Positions 15,275 through 23,473 of a stretch of DNA of 37,086 nt are shown one piece after another (the stretch's first letter is position 1; each line of letters begins with the position of its first letter). Position numbers and translations under genes: made by a program. The DNA is from a miscellaneous Crenarchaeota group-6 archaeon AD8-1. Its GTDB lineage: Archaea > Thermoproteota > Bathyarchaeia > Bathyarchaeales > Bathycorpusculaceae. The notes beneath the pieces were generated by a model, which did no database searches, was not told where the DNA came from, and saw only the letters and a list, made by a program, of their open reading frames with translations. Location of the stretch: assembly GCA_001273385.1 (NCBI GenBank), contig LFWW01000006.1, positions 1 through 37,086 on the forward strand, read 5' to 3'.

Positions 15275-16027
15275 CTAATATGGCGCTTTTAGATATGTTA
15301 CAACTTCTACTGGAGCATTATTACTGAATTTTAAGCGTTTTTTCCATTCATCTCCAACAGCTATTAAAGAAAATACTCCAGATATCTCAGCTCTCGCTTT
15401 CTTAACTAAATGGACTAATGCTTCTTGTGTTTCTCCACTCTTTATCATATCATCTACAACTAACACGCTATCACGTTTTTTAATCGAATTTTTAGGAATG
15501 AATAATGTGACAGTAACTCCTGAATTCTTGCCTAGTATGTAGGTTTCATCGAGAAATGCTTTGACCCCAACTTCTTTGTTTCTTTTAGCTAGAATTAAAT
15601 TTACTCCCAGAGCATTTGCAACCATTGTTGCTAGAGGAATCCCGTCAACTGCAGCGGTTAGGATTTTGGTAACTCTTTTCCCTGCAAAATTTGCTAATGC
15701 ATAATTTGCAGCCTGTTGAAGAATATTATAATCGCCAACAATATCAGTATTATCAAAATAACCTGTTTCATCAAATCTAATTCTACTGCGTAATTCGGTT
15801 TCCAAACCTACTAGTTTAGTTAATACTCGCCATAATTCTTTAGCTCTCGCAGTATTTGGAAGAACATGGCCTTTGGCATACCTACTTAAAACTGTAACTG
15901 GCAAACCTGTTTTTGAGGATAATTCACGATATGTTATGTTTCTTTTATATTTCGCTGTTCGTAGAAGCTCGATTGTCATTAAACGTAATTTCAAATCTTC
16001 TGCATGAGTGCTCATCCTTTTCTCCAT
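15275..16027 (-). CDS. gfcR: PRTase-type transcription regulator with N-terminal HTH (GfcR family)
   Basis: The protein has 250 residues. Residues 10-70 hold a helix-turn-helix (ITYRELSSKTGLPVTVLSRYAKGHVLP). Residues 95-250 are an orotate-phosphoribosyltransferase-like domain with the PRPP loop VLVVDDMIKSGETQEALVHL. GfcR proteins in haloarchaea and methanogens control central carbon metabolism through this sensor domain. Here the loop retains the two Asp and the SGE of a PRPP site. The gene starts at ATG 16027 after GGTG; ATG 16015 is also possible. It is upstream of mtnA and diverges from the S-component-like gene across 175 bp. Confidence 0.85.
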   Translation of the reverse strand: MEKRMSTHAEDLKLRLMTIELLRTAKYKRNITYRELSSKTGLPVTVLSRYAKGHVLPNTARAKELWRVLTKLVGLETELRSRIRFDETGYFDNTDIVGDYNILQQAANYALANFAGKRVTKILTAAVDGIPLATMVANALGVNLILAKRNKEVGVKAFLDETYILGKNSGVTVTLFIPKNSIKKRDSVLVVDDMIKSGETQEALVHLVKKARAEISGVFSLIAVGDEWKKRLKFSNNAPVEVVTYLKAPY

Positions 16028-16202
16028 CTAAACACCTATCAGTCAAATATTAGAACTTTTAGGTACTAAAATAGATTGATAATTTATAGCTTTTATTAAA
16101 AAATAAGATTGCATATTTAATAGAATAAAAAAGAGAGTTTTCAATAAGTTATTACATTAACCTTTTAAAATCGAATTTAGTTTCTTGTAGAAAAGGTGTC
16201 AA

Positions 16203-16721
16203 ATGTTGCATAAACAAGAGCGATTGATATTGGCAGCTCTTTTTGGTTCTGTAATATTTGTCACAAGAGTATTTGTTCCACCTCCAATTGATAAAATACT
16301 AATAGTTGTTGATGCTGTTCTGCTGGTGTTAGGTGCTCTATTTTTAAGAAAATGGGGTGCAACAAGTGTTGGAGCTGTTGGAGGGTTATTGACAGGTCTT
16401 TGGCGTCCAACAGTACCTTTTTCGTTCATCTTTGTTTTTTTATACGGTTTTCTGATTGATATCTCAATGATGGTTCTCAAAGTCAAAGCTACAAATGAAG
16501 GGGTGGATCAAAACAAACTTATTATTTCATTGACAATTAGTACATTTATAATAGCGTTAATTAGTTATTATTTTACAACTGTAATCTTCGATATAATTAC
16601 AAGCAATCTTTTACTTGATCTACTTGTATTAATAATTAGTCCATTGAGTGGAGTTGTAGCAGGATATTCATCCTCCTATTTATGGAACAAATACTTAAGG
16701 AATATTAGTATCGAAAATTAG
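16203..16721 (+). CDS. Six-helix membrane protein resembling an ECF-transporter S component
   Basis: The protein has 172 residues from ATG, with GGTG 5 nt upstream. Six hydrophobic segments are visible, near residues 5-25, 27-47, 54-70, 74-95, 106-132 and 140-165. The length, the helix count and the small, Gly-rich third helix (GAVGGLLTGLWRPTVP) resemble S components that bind vitamins for ECF transporters, or similar archaeal integral membrane proteins. No ATPase or T-component gene is adjacent, as is common for group II S components. Substrate cannot be read from the sequence. It diverges from gfcR. Confidence 0.55.
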   Translation: MLHKQERLILAALFGSVIFVTRVFVPPPIDKILIVVDAVLLVLGALFLRKWGATSVGAVGGLLTGLWRPTVPFSFIFVFLYGFLIDISMMVLKVKATNEGVDQNKLIISLTISTFIIALISYYFTTVIFDIITSNLLLDLLVLIISPLSGVVAGYSSSYLWNKYLRNISIEN

Positions 16722-16780
16722 TAAAGAAGGATCCGAAGATTCTTTTATTTAGCACAAGCGAGATATGATTATTTGATTTA

Positions 16781-17077
16781 TTAATTTCGAAATTTCTCTT
16801 TTATGTGTTTATCAGCAATTTTTGCAATCATAAGATTAGATATTAAGAGATATTTTGTACCTGTCAACTCAGCAAGTTCAGCTGGTTTCTGATCTCTAGT
16901 TAGCAATATTAAATCATTTTTTTTAGCATAACTTACGATGTCTTTATCTTTTAATCCTTTTAAACCAGCTTCTTGAGCTGTGATAACTGAATAGCCTAAA
17001 GTCTCAAAATATTCTTTTAAACCGGCGTACATTTCGTCAAGTAAAATTCTAATCTGTTGTATAACAAGACCACCCAT
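16781..17077 (-). CDS. DUF5615 PIN-like protein
   Basis: The conserved start RILLDEMYAGL, the following HxVxTA-like VITAQEAGLKG and the LLTRDQKP motif match the DUF5615/Mut7-C PIN-like fold of about 100 residues. Conserved Asp residues could bind metal for a nuclease. Many relatives sit in toxin-antitoxin-like pairs with DUF433, but no such partner is next to it. The start is uncertain: ATG 17077 (used here) has no Shine-Dalgarno, while GGTGG at 17068-17074 lies 7 nt before an in-frame ATA at 17062. A short protein starting at ATT 17053 would look most like homologues. Confidence 0.65.
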   Translation of the reverse strand: MGGLVIQQIRILLDEMYAGLKEYFETLGYSVITAQEAGLKGLKDKDIVSYAKKNDLILLTRDQKPAELAELTGTKYLLISNLMIAKIADKHIKEKFRN

Positions 17078-17277
17078 TAATTTGCACTTCAATTCTTTGA
17101 TGACAGACAAATAAAGTTTTATGAAAATATGCTCAATAGATCCTATTAATTAAGAGTTAAATATGAAGCTTCAGATCATTTTGAATAAAAAATTTTGTTA
17201 CATAAAGATTATTATAAAAAGAAAATAGAATAAGAAGTAAAGTAGAAATATAACAGAGAAAAAAATTGATTTATTGA

Positions 17278-17282
17278 GGGAG
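17278..17282 (+). promoter_or_regulatory. Shine-Dalgarno preceding an in-frame ATA for the tandem-SIS gene
   Basis: GGGAG, within GAGGGAG (17276-17282), lies 7 nt before ATA 17290, the same spacing as at canonical starts in this window. No ATG, GTG or TTG is in frame between the stop at 17275 and TTG 17386. A TATA-like AGAAATATAAC lies at 17244-17254. Confidence 0.5.
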
Positions 17283-17289
17283 CTTCACT

Positions 17290-18444
17290 ATAAAACAAAA
17301 AATCAGCAATATAGGTTATGTCAACAAGATACGCGATAATATTCTTAGTGTTAGAAGGAAAAGTCTTGCACCGTTATATAGATCTTTGAAAGCAGCTGAT
17401 TGTGTTATTTGTGGGGGATCAGGTAGATCTCTTCATTCCTTAAATGCTGCGATGAGCCAGGTTGCATTAAGTCAACTTGGTTGGAGAAATAAAGTAGTAA
17501 TAACTCCCGATGATCCTGGTTTCCCTGGGAAGAATATGTATGATGCAGCTGCTGATTTGAATAGGCGTTATAAAAAAATATTATTATTGATAAATTCTGG
17601 GAGCGGCTATTCAGATGATCCTCTTGTTATGGCACAAGATCTTGCAAAGTATATTGATGAGAAGAAATCGACTAAATTCACAATGGGTTTGATGACATCT
17701 GGATTAGAATCACCCTTAGCTCAAATAGTTCAGAATTATGGTCATGTAGTTCATATAAAAGGGAGAGGAAAATCTAAACCATCATTCGAATACAGTGAAA
17801 CTGGAATGATGGGAGATGTTTTTGAATTAGGTACCCTTCAGTTATTGTGTATGATGATCGAAGCTATTTTCAGAAATTTAGAGGCCAAAGATGTCTTTAA
17901 ACTTTGTAGAGAAGAATTTGATAATATAGGATCAATCATAGATAATAATGTAGAATCAGACACTTATACCCAATTAGTAGATCTATTGGAAAAGAGAACA
18001 GATGTGTTTATAGGAGGAAAAGGAACAGCTGGTCAGATTGCTAAGATGACAGGAATAAGACTATTTCACATAAAAAGTTTCTTAGGTGATAACGTTTATG
18101 TAACTAGAGGCGTCAATACACCTCGTCCTAGAGCTGGAGATCTTGAAATCTTAATGTCTTTTACCGGAGAAACAAAACCAGTTAACATATGGTGTGATGT
18201 AATGAAGAAATTTAATGGAAAAGTTCTTGCAATAACTGGTAATAAAGATTCTAGATTGGCTAAAAAATCAGATTTTAGTATAATTTTAGATGAGGAAGTA
18301 CTGAAGGGTACTCCTAGAAGATTTTACACTAGAGCTGCATATGTATTGAGTCCTTTGCCAGTATTATTAGCTGAAAGATTAGGGCAAAGAGGATTGAAAT
18401 TACCAGAATATATAATCAGTTGGTACCACTCAGTGACTCAATAA
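17290..18444 (+). CDS. Tandem SIS-domain protein (possible sugar-phosphate isomerase or binding protein), ATA start proposed
   Basis: From the proposed ATA start the protein has 384 residues; from TTG 17386 it has 352. The upstream extension (KISNIGYVNKIRDNILSVRR, then APLYRSL) forms the helix normally found before the first SIS strand, which favours the longer form. Two SIS folds follow. The first begins CVICGGSGRSLHSLNAAMSQ with LLLINSGSGYSDDP as its Ser-rich loop. The second begins VFIGGKGTAGQIAKM with MSFTGETKP. SIS domains bind sugar phosphates. The double arrangement occurs in GlmS and in PGI/PMI, but no glutaminase or clear catalytic signature was recognised. uppP follows by 22 bp. Confidence 0.7.
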   Translation: MKQKISNIGYVNKIRDNILSVRRKSLAPLYRSLKAADCVICGGSGRSLHSLNAAMSQVALSQLGWRNKVVITPDDPGFPGKNMYDAAADLNRRYKKILLLINSGSGYSDDPLVMAQDLAKYIDEKKSTKFTMGLMTSGLESPLAQIVQNYGHVVHIKGRGKSKPSFEYSETGMMGDVFELGTLQLLCMMIEAIFRNLEAKDVFKLCREEFDNIGSIIDNNVESDTYTQLVDLLEKRTDVFIGGKGTAGQIAKMTGIRLFHIKSFLGDNVYVTRGVNTPRPRAGDLEILMSFTGETKPVNIWCDVMKKFNGKVLAITGNKDSRLAKKSDFSIILDEEVLKGTPRRFYTRAAYVLSPLPVLLAERLGQRGLKLPEYIISWYHSVTQ

Positions 18445-18466
18445 AAAGAAATTTCAATGAAAATAA

Positions 18467-19255
18467 ATGCTAATAGAAACAATAATACTTGGTTTTATTC
18501 AGGGTCTCACAGAGTGGATCCCTGTTTCTAGTACGGGTCACTTGAAAATAGCAGAGTATTTTCTTGGTGTGGAATTACCACTATTTTTTGATTTAATTTT
18601 TCATGTTGGAACCCTTATTGTAACCCTCTTTTTCTTTTTTTCAGATATTAAAGAAATAATCCACTCACTACATAATTGGGAATTTAAAAGTGAAAGCGGA
18701 AAAATTATTCCTCTAATTCTTATAGGAACTATACCAACTGCGATAATTGGTTTTTTAATTGTACAATATTTTGATGCATATTTTAATAATATATTCCTTA
18801 TTTCAAGTGCTTATTTTTTCTGTGGAATTGTTTTATATCTGTCAAAAATTGGTAAAAATAAAAAAAATGAAATAAGTTATTTTGATGCATTAAAAATCGG
18901 AGTATTTCAAGGAATAGCTGTTATTCCGGGACTATCTCGGAGTGGATTTACAATCGCAATAGCACTTTTACTTGGAATTAAGAAGGATATTTCATTCAAA
19001 TTTTCTTTCCTTCTTTCAATTCCTGCAATAATTGGTGGGCTAGTCTTAACGATTTTCGAACAAATACTAAATCAGAGTTATATTAAAGTTAATCCAAGCG
19101 ATATTCTTATTGGAATCACTGTTTCGGCTATTTTTGGTTACTTTTCTTTGAGACTTCTTAAGAAAAGCTTAGAAATAACAAAGTTTCATTTATTTGCTTT
19201 TTATTGTTGGTTTCTAAGCTTTTTATTGATAATATTTATTGTTTTAGGATTCTAG
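18467..19255 (+). CDS. uppP: Undecaprenyl/polyprenyl-diphosphate phosphatase (BacA/UppP family)
   Basis: The protein has 262 residues with about eight membrane helices. Both signature loops are present: EWIPVSSTGHL near residue 17, and PGLSRSGFT near residue 155 with the catalytic Arg/Ser. The enzyme removes a phosphate from polyprenyl diphosphate on the outer face of the membrane so that the lipid carrier can be reused. In archaea this would serve dolichol-type carriers for glycosylation. It follows the tandem-SIS gene and overlaps the end of the convergent CCA gene by 12 bp. Confidence 0.92.
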   Translation: MLIETIILGFIQGLTEWIPVSSTGHLKIAEYFLGVELPLFFDLIFHVGTLIVTLFFFFSDIKEIIHSLHNWEFKSESGKIIPLILIGTIPTAIIGFLIVQYFDAYFNNIFLISSAYFFCGIVLYLSKIGKNKKNEISYFDALKIGVFQGIAVIPGLSRSGFTIAIALLLGIKKDISFKFSFLLSIPAIIGGLVLTIFEQILNQSYIKVNPSDILIGITVSAIFGYFSLRLLKKSLEITKFHLFAFYCWFLSFLLIIFIVLGF

Positions 19256-20659
19256 CCAGATAGGTTTTCCAATTAGGAATGAACTAAGAAAAACTGCGAA
19301 TTCTGAATTTTGTTTATATATTTTACTAATTTCATTATTAATTAGAATTCTCATATTTTGTTGAAAAGCTTTTGAAATTAGTTTAGGAATACCAATATTT
19401 TGACCATAATTTGTCAATTTTTCTTCTAAGAGATCTTTGGCATTAAAAAAAGTTCTGCTGGATAGTATAATCCATCGTTTATTTTGTATGTATGGTCCAG
19501 AAATCACTGAGGGATTTTCCATATATTTTGATAAGAATATATCGCATTGTTTTTCGAATCTCAAAGGAGGACCAATATGGCACTTTATATTGGGTATTTT
19601 GACTGTTTCAAGCTCAATAACAAAAATGATTAAAGTTCTTTCATCTGTCCAAACTTCACTTCTTAAAATTTTAAAATCATTATGTTTTAATAACTTCCCT
19701 AGAGTTTTTTGAGTTTTGTAAAGTTGACCCCACAATACATCGGGAACTGAATTTATGTTATCCAATATGATAAATAGAACCGACGATCCTCTATTTTCCA
19801 AATTTTCTTTTAAATGCTGAGTTGTAAAGAAATCAATATTAGGAGGATAGAAGAATTTTACTGAAGGCTTTAGTAAATATGCTCTTGCTGCTCCTACTAG
19901 TGTGTATAATTTCTTCGATTTAACGGCTGAAGCAACATTTCTGTTTTTATCAATAGGATCAATAACGATGATTGGATCAAAAAAAATTTTGGCAAGATCA
20001 ATTTTTTTATTAGAATAATACTCATTTTGATCTATAATTATGGTTGTTTTGAATTTTGAAAAGACTTTAATAGTTTTTATGAAGGATTTATAATTTAAAA
20101 TTAATAATTCACAAAGGTAACCGCTAAAACCACTTGTTTTTATTTCAGCACCATAAACATTTATTCCTTTAAAGAATTTCTTAAGAAGTCTAACCTCATT
20201 TTTTAATTCTGGTTTTAAGTGTTTATTGATATATTTGGTATGAAATGCTGTTCTGTCGGTTGCACTTTTCCAATCTCCTTTTTTTACTATATAACAAGGT
20301 ACTATATTCACTCTTATATCATCAATAAAAGTTTCTAAGTAAGGGTGATCTGCATATCTTTCTATATGTTTTGAGTTTTTCGTTGCTTTTTTTGCAATTT
20401 TTAATATATTTTTAAAATCTTCCTTAGATAGACTTAATGGCAAATGAACAAAGATATCTATATCAGGGTCTTCTCTTAGCCAGGTATCCTTGGCTACTGA
20501 ACCTTCGACAGTAATATTTGCAATAATATTTGATTTTTTAAATTCGAATGATAATTTTTTAATCAGATCTTGAGTGATTCTCGTTATTTTTCTCCTATCT
20601 GAGTATGTAGGAATAATGTTATTTCCAACTTGGATCAATATGTTATCTATTTTTGTCAT
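19244..20659 (-). CDS. cca: Archaeal class I CCA-adding tRNA nucleotidyltransferase
   Basis: The protein has 471 residues from ATG with GGGTGA upstream. The nucleotidyltransferase signature GSVAKDTWLREDPDIDIFV (catalytic Asp pair) lies near residue 50. The archaeal-type central domain follows (IKTSGFSGYLCELLI) and then the tail domain. It builds or repairs the CCA end of tRNA without a template. It overlaps thpR by 4 bp at its start and uppP by 12 bp at its end. Confidence 0.93.
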   Translation of the reverse strand: MTKIDNILIQVGNNIIPTYSDRRKITRITQDLIKKLSFEFKKSNIIANITVEGSVAKDTWLREDPDIDIFVHLPLSLSKEDFKNILKIAKKATKNSKHIERYADHPYLETFIDDIRVNIVPCYIVKKGDWKSATDRTAFHTKYINKHLKPELKNEVRLLKKFFKGINVYGAEIKTSGFSGYLCELLILNYKSFIKTIKVFSKFKTTIIIDQNEYYSNKKIDLAKIFFDPIIVIDPIDKNRNVASAVKSKKLYTLVGAARAYLLKPSVKFFYPPNIDFFTTQHLKENLENRGSSVLFIILDNINSVPDVLWGQLYKTQKTLGKLLKHNDFKILRSEVWTDERTLIIFVIELETVKIPNIKCHIGPPLRFEKQCDIFLSKYMENPSVISGPYIQNKRWIILSSRTFFNAKDLLEEKLTNYGQNIGIPKLISKAFQQNMRILINNEISKIYKQNSEFAVFLSSFLIGKPIWLES

Positions 20660-21237
20660 TTTTCACCCTCTGATTTTGAAGGAAATTTTTTTATTGTTGT
20701 GTAAATAGGTCCATTTGGTGTTAAATCACTTTTTTTAAGTTTTAAGTACTTTATTCTCATTGTGCCGATATTTATGGAGGCTTTGCTTTTTGTAAAATTG
20801 ATCAATTGTTCTTTGTTTTTTGCAGTTTTTACTCTTGCAATAGTGAGATGAGGTGAAAATTCTCGAAAATCTTGTTTAAATCCTAATTTGTGCAATAAGG
20901 ATTCAATTTGATTGAAAATTTTTATTAATTCTATTGATCCTTTTTTTATTCCTATCCATACGACTCTAGGATGATTTATATTAGGGAATATTCCAATTCC
21001 ATTAAATTCTACTAAGAAAGGATTAAAATCAATTGCTTTTAGTTCGTTTGATATTTTATTCATTAAATTGTAAGGAATATTTCCAAGGAATTTCATGGTA
21101 ATATGGATGTTTTCAGGTTTTACTATTTTTAATTGGATGTTTCTTTGTAACAAAAATTGTTGAATACTGCTTATTTTTCTTATGATTTCTTGATTTTCAA
21201 TATCAAAAGATAAGAAACATCTAATGTTCTCATTCAT
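20656..21237 (-). CDS. thpR: RNA 2',3'-cyclic phosphodiesterase (2H / LigT family)
   Basis: The protein has 193 residues. Both HxTx motifs of the 2H superfamily are present: HITM in NIHITMKFLG and HLTI in SPHLTIARVK. The N-terminal RCFLSFDIE is typical of the ThpR group. Such enzymes open 2',3'-cyclic phosphates, including those left by tRNA splicing. It overlaps the CCA gene by 4 bp, so the two are translationally coupled in a tRNA-end-processing operon. Confidence 0.92.
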   Translation of the reverse strand: MNENIRCFLSFDIENQEIIRKISSIQQFLLQRNIQLKIVKPENIHITMKFLGNIPYNLMNKISNELKAIDFNPFLVEFNGIGIFPNINHPRVVWIGIKKGSIELIKIFNQIESLLHKLGFKQDFREFSPHLTIARVKTAKNKEQLINFTKSKASINIGTMRIKYLKLKKSDLTPNGPIYTTIKKFPSKSEGEK

Positions 21238-21317
21238 AATTTTTCCTTCTTGTTAAATTGTATTTTTCTATTCATAAATGCTTTTTAATCTTTAATTGGA
21301 GGGTATAATCATTAAAT

Positions 21318-21893
21318 GTGGATAAAATGATCGCTGATAAACTTATTGTGGGTGTGTCTGGAATGCCTGGTTCTGGGAAATCAGTAGTTGTAAATGTAGC
21401 TAAAAATCAAGGGTTTGATATTATTATTATGGGAGATATTGTTAGAGAAGAAACAGAGAGAAGACGATTACTGTTAAGTCCAAAAAATATGGGCAAAGTA
21501 ATGCTTGATTTGAGATCTACTGGAGGAAAGGATATTATTGCTAAAAAATGCATACCAAAAATTAAAGAAAAAAATACTAAGAAAATAATAATAGATGGTC
21601 TAAGAAGCCTTCATGAATTAGATTTGTTTAAAAAACATTTTTCAGAATTTAATCTTATTGCTGTGCATTCTTCACCTGAAACCCGATATAGCCGATTAAA
21701 TCAAAGGGGACGCAGTGATGATTCAAAAGAACGAAAGGTATTTGAGGAACGTGATTTGCGCGAATTAACTGTAGGACTTGGACAAGTTATTGCTATGGCA
21801 GATTTTATGCTAATTAATGAAGATAATATTGAAGAATTAAAAAGAAAAAGTAATGAAATACTTCAAAGAATTGAAAAGAAATGGATGAAGTAA
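21318..21893 (+). CDS. UPF0200 family P-loop kinase-like protein
   Basis: The protein has 191 residues from GTG 21318; ATG 21327 is also possible. GGAGGG (21298-21303) is rather far from either. Walker A GMPGSGKS is followed by IIMGDIVREE, VIIDGLRS-type strand IIIDGLRSLHEL, and RLNQRGRSDD in the lid, as in adenylate or dephospho-CoA kinases. The UPF0200 family is conserved in archaea and of unproven function. It overlaps the following UPF0201 gene by 13 bp. In some archaea the two are one fused protein, so they probably act together. Confidence 0.87.
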   Translation: MDKMIADKLIVGVSGMPGSGKSVVVNVAKNQGFDIIIMGDIVREETERRRLLLSPKNMGKVMLDLRSTGGKDIIAKKCIPKIKEKNTKKIIIDGLRSLHELDLFKKHFSEFNLIAVHSSPETRYSRLNQRGRSDDSKERKVFEERDLRELTVGLGQVIAMADFMLINEDNIEELKRKSNEILQRIEKKWMK

Positions 21894-22294
21894 CTGTTTT
21901 TATTCAAGCAGAAATAAAATCCACTGAAAGTGAAGAGAAAGTAAATAGCGCAATTATGAATGTTTTTGGTGATATCAATACAATAATTGATTCAATTAAT
22001 GAATCCAAAATACTCAAGTGTAAATTAAAAGGTCGAGAATCATTATTCAGATTTAAAGATATGCTGAGATTAGATCGTATTCGTGATGCCTCAAGAAAAG
22101 CTTTATTGAAATGTATAGTTGGAAATAAAATTGTGTTTTTTTTAAATAAGCAAGTTGCATTTGTTAATCACGTTTCTTTCTCAGAAGAGGTCTCTGAATC
22201 ACCACTCGGCCCTATTCGAGTAGAAATACACTCTGATAATCCAAAATCGTTAATTAATTGGCTTGCACCAAAAAAAATTAAATCTGGAGATTAG
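21881..22294 (+). CDS. UPF0201 family protein
   Basis: The protein has 137 residues from ATG. Recognisable family segments are LRLDRIRDASRKALLK, IVFFLNKQVAFVNHVSF and ESPLGPIRVEI, ending INWLAP. The fold resembles small archaeal RNA-binding proteins, but no activity is established. It overlaps UPF0200 by 13 bp and is followed by a beta-CASP nuclease after 3 bp, suggesting a role in RNA metabolism. Confidence 0.85.
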   Translation: MDEVTVFIQAEIKSTESEEKVNSAIMNVFGDINTIIDSINESKILKCKLKGRESLFRFKDMLRLDRIRDASRKALLKCIVGNKIVFFLNKQVAFVNHVSFSEEVSESPLGPIRVEIHSDNPKSLINWLAPKKIKSGD

Positions 22295-22297
22295 TCT

Positions 22298-23329
22298 TTG
22301 ATTTCAGATGTTCGTATTTCAGATCGTGGGGCAATTTTATTAGGGAAATCGGTTGCATGTGATGCTTATGACGAGACTAGACCTTTGAGGGTTGTTACTC
22401 ATGCGCATGCTGACCATTTGGTTGGATTGCGAAGAAGTCTCAAGGAATGCAACAAAGTATTAATGACAAAAGCAACAAAAGAGCTAATTGAAGTTTTGAA
22501 GGGTTATAGTATTTTTGATTCAAGCCCAATTGAAAAAGTTGATTATGGTAAATCCTTTGCTTATGATGATGACACAATCACTTTTTTCAAAGCAAATCAT
22601 ATATTAGGTGCAGCACAAGTATTAGTTGAAAATTCTAATGGTGATAGGGTTGCTTATACGGGCGATTTTAGACTTGAAGGAACATCGCCAATAGAGGATT
22701 GTGACACACTGGTTGTTGAAGCAACTTATGGCAGTCCTTCATTTAGGCGTTCATTTGATTCAGATATAACAGAGCTTCTAGTTTCTTTGGTTGAAAAACG
22801 CCTTCGAAAAGGCAAAGTCTACGTTTTCGGATATTATGGTAAATTACAAGAGATTATGCAAATATTGCGATGTGCACATGTGTATGTGCCTTTTGTTATG
22901 CCTGAAAGAATTCTTCGGATTTCGGAAGTATGTAAGCGTCATGGTATGAATCTTGGAGATTTAACTTTGTCTTCTGATGAACAAGGAAGAGAATTATTAG
23001 ATAAAAATTTGCCTTGTGTTGCTTTTTATCATATGAACAAAAGAAAAAGTATTGGAGTATCAAATTTCAAGATTTGTGTTAGTGGTTGGGAATTTCAATT
23101 ACCCTGTAAAAAAATCGGATATAATGAACATTTAATCGCTCTTAGTGATCATTCAGATTTTGATGGACTAGTTGAGTATATCCGACTTTCTAATCCAAAG
23201 AAAGTTATTACAGATAATTATAGGGTAAGACACGGCTCTATATTAGCTAAAGAGATTACAAGAAGGTTGGGCATTCCAGCTGAAGCTATGCCAAATAGGG
23301 ATTGTTATACTCTTGAGAAATTTTTTTAG
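22298..23329 (+). CDS. Metallo-beta-lactamase / beta-CASP family RNA-processing exonuclease-like protein (COG1236)
   Basis: The protein has 343 residues from TTG with GGAG 8 nt upstream. Motif 2, HAHADH, lies in VVTHAHADHLVG. NHILGAAQVLVE and YTGDFRLEG follow, as in COG1236 (Ysh1-like, predicted mRNA 3'-end exonuclease). Near the end, LSDHSDFDGLVEYI supplies the C-terminal His motif. It is shorter than aCPSF1/2 and lacks KH domains. It is the third gene of a tight UPF0200-UPF0201 operon. Confidence 0.85.
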   Translation: MISDVRISDRGAILLGKSVACDAYDETRPLRVVTHAHADHLVGLRRSLKECNKVLMTKATKELIEVLKGYSIFDSSPIEKVDYGKSFAYDDDTITFFKANHILGAAQVLVENSNGDRVAYTGDFRLEGTSPIEDCDTLVVEATYGSPSFRRSFDSDITELLVSLVEKRLRKGKVYVFGYYGKLQEIMQILRCAHVYVPFVMPERILRISEVCKRHGMNLGDLTLSSDEQGRELLDKNLPCVAFYHMNKRKSIGVSNFKICVSGWEFQLPCKKIGYNEHLIALSDHSDFDGLVEYIRLSNPKKVITDNYRVRHGSILAKEITRRLGIPAEAMPNRDCYTLEKFF

Positions 23330-23473
23330 TAAAAAATTATGGAATAATTTCTGCTTTTTATTATTGATTTTTATTGATATTCTGATTTATAATTTTTGGA
23401 AGAGTGAATAATATTAAAAAGGATTAGAACAGAGATGGTGTTAATTCATAAAATTAGAATTTAGGGAATAAAA

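Noticed and set aside
16781-17110. Toxin-antitoxin module around the DUF5615 gene
   Set aside because: No DUF433 or other small antitoxin-like gene was found next to it.
21881-22294. COG1325 exosome-associated protein as an identity for the gene after UPF0200
   Set aside because: LNKQVAF, SPLGPI and the WLAP ending fit UPF0201, which is also known fused to UPF0200.
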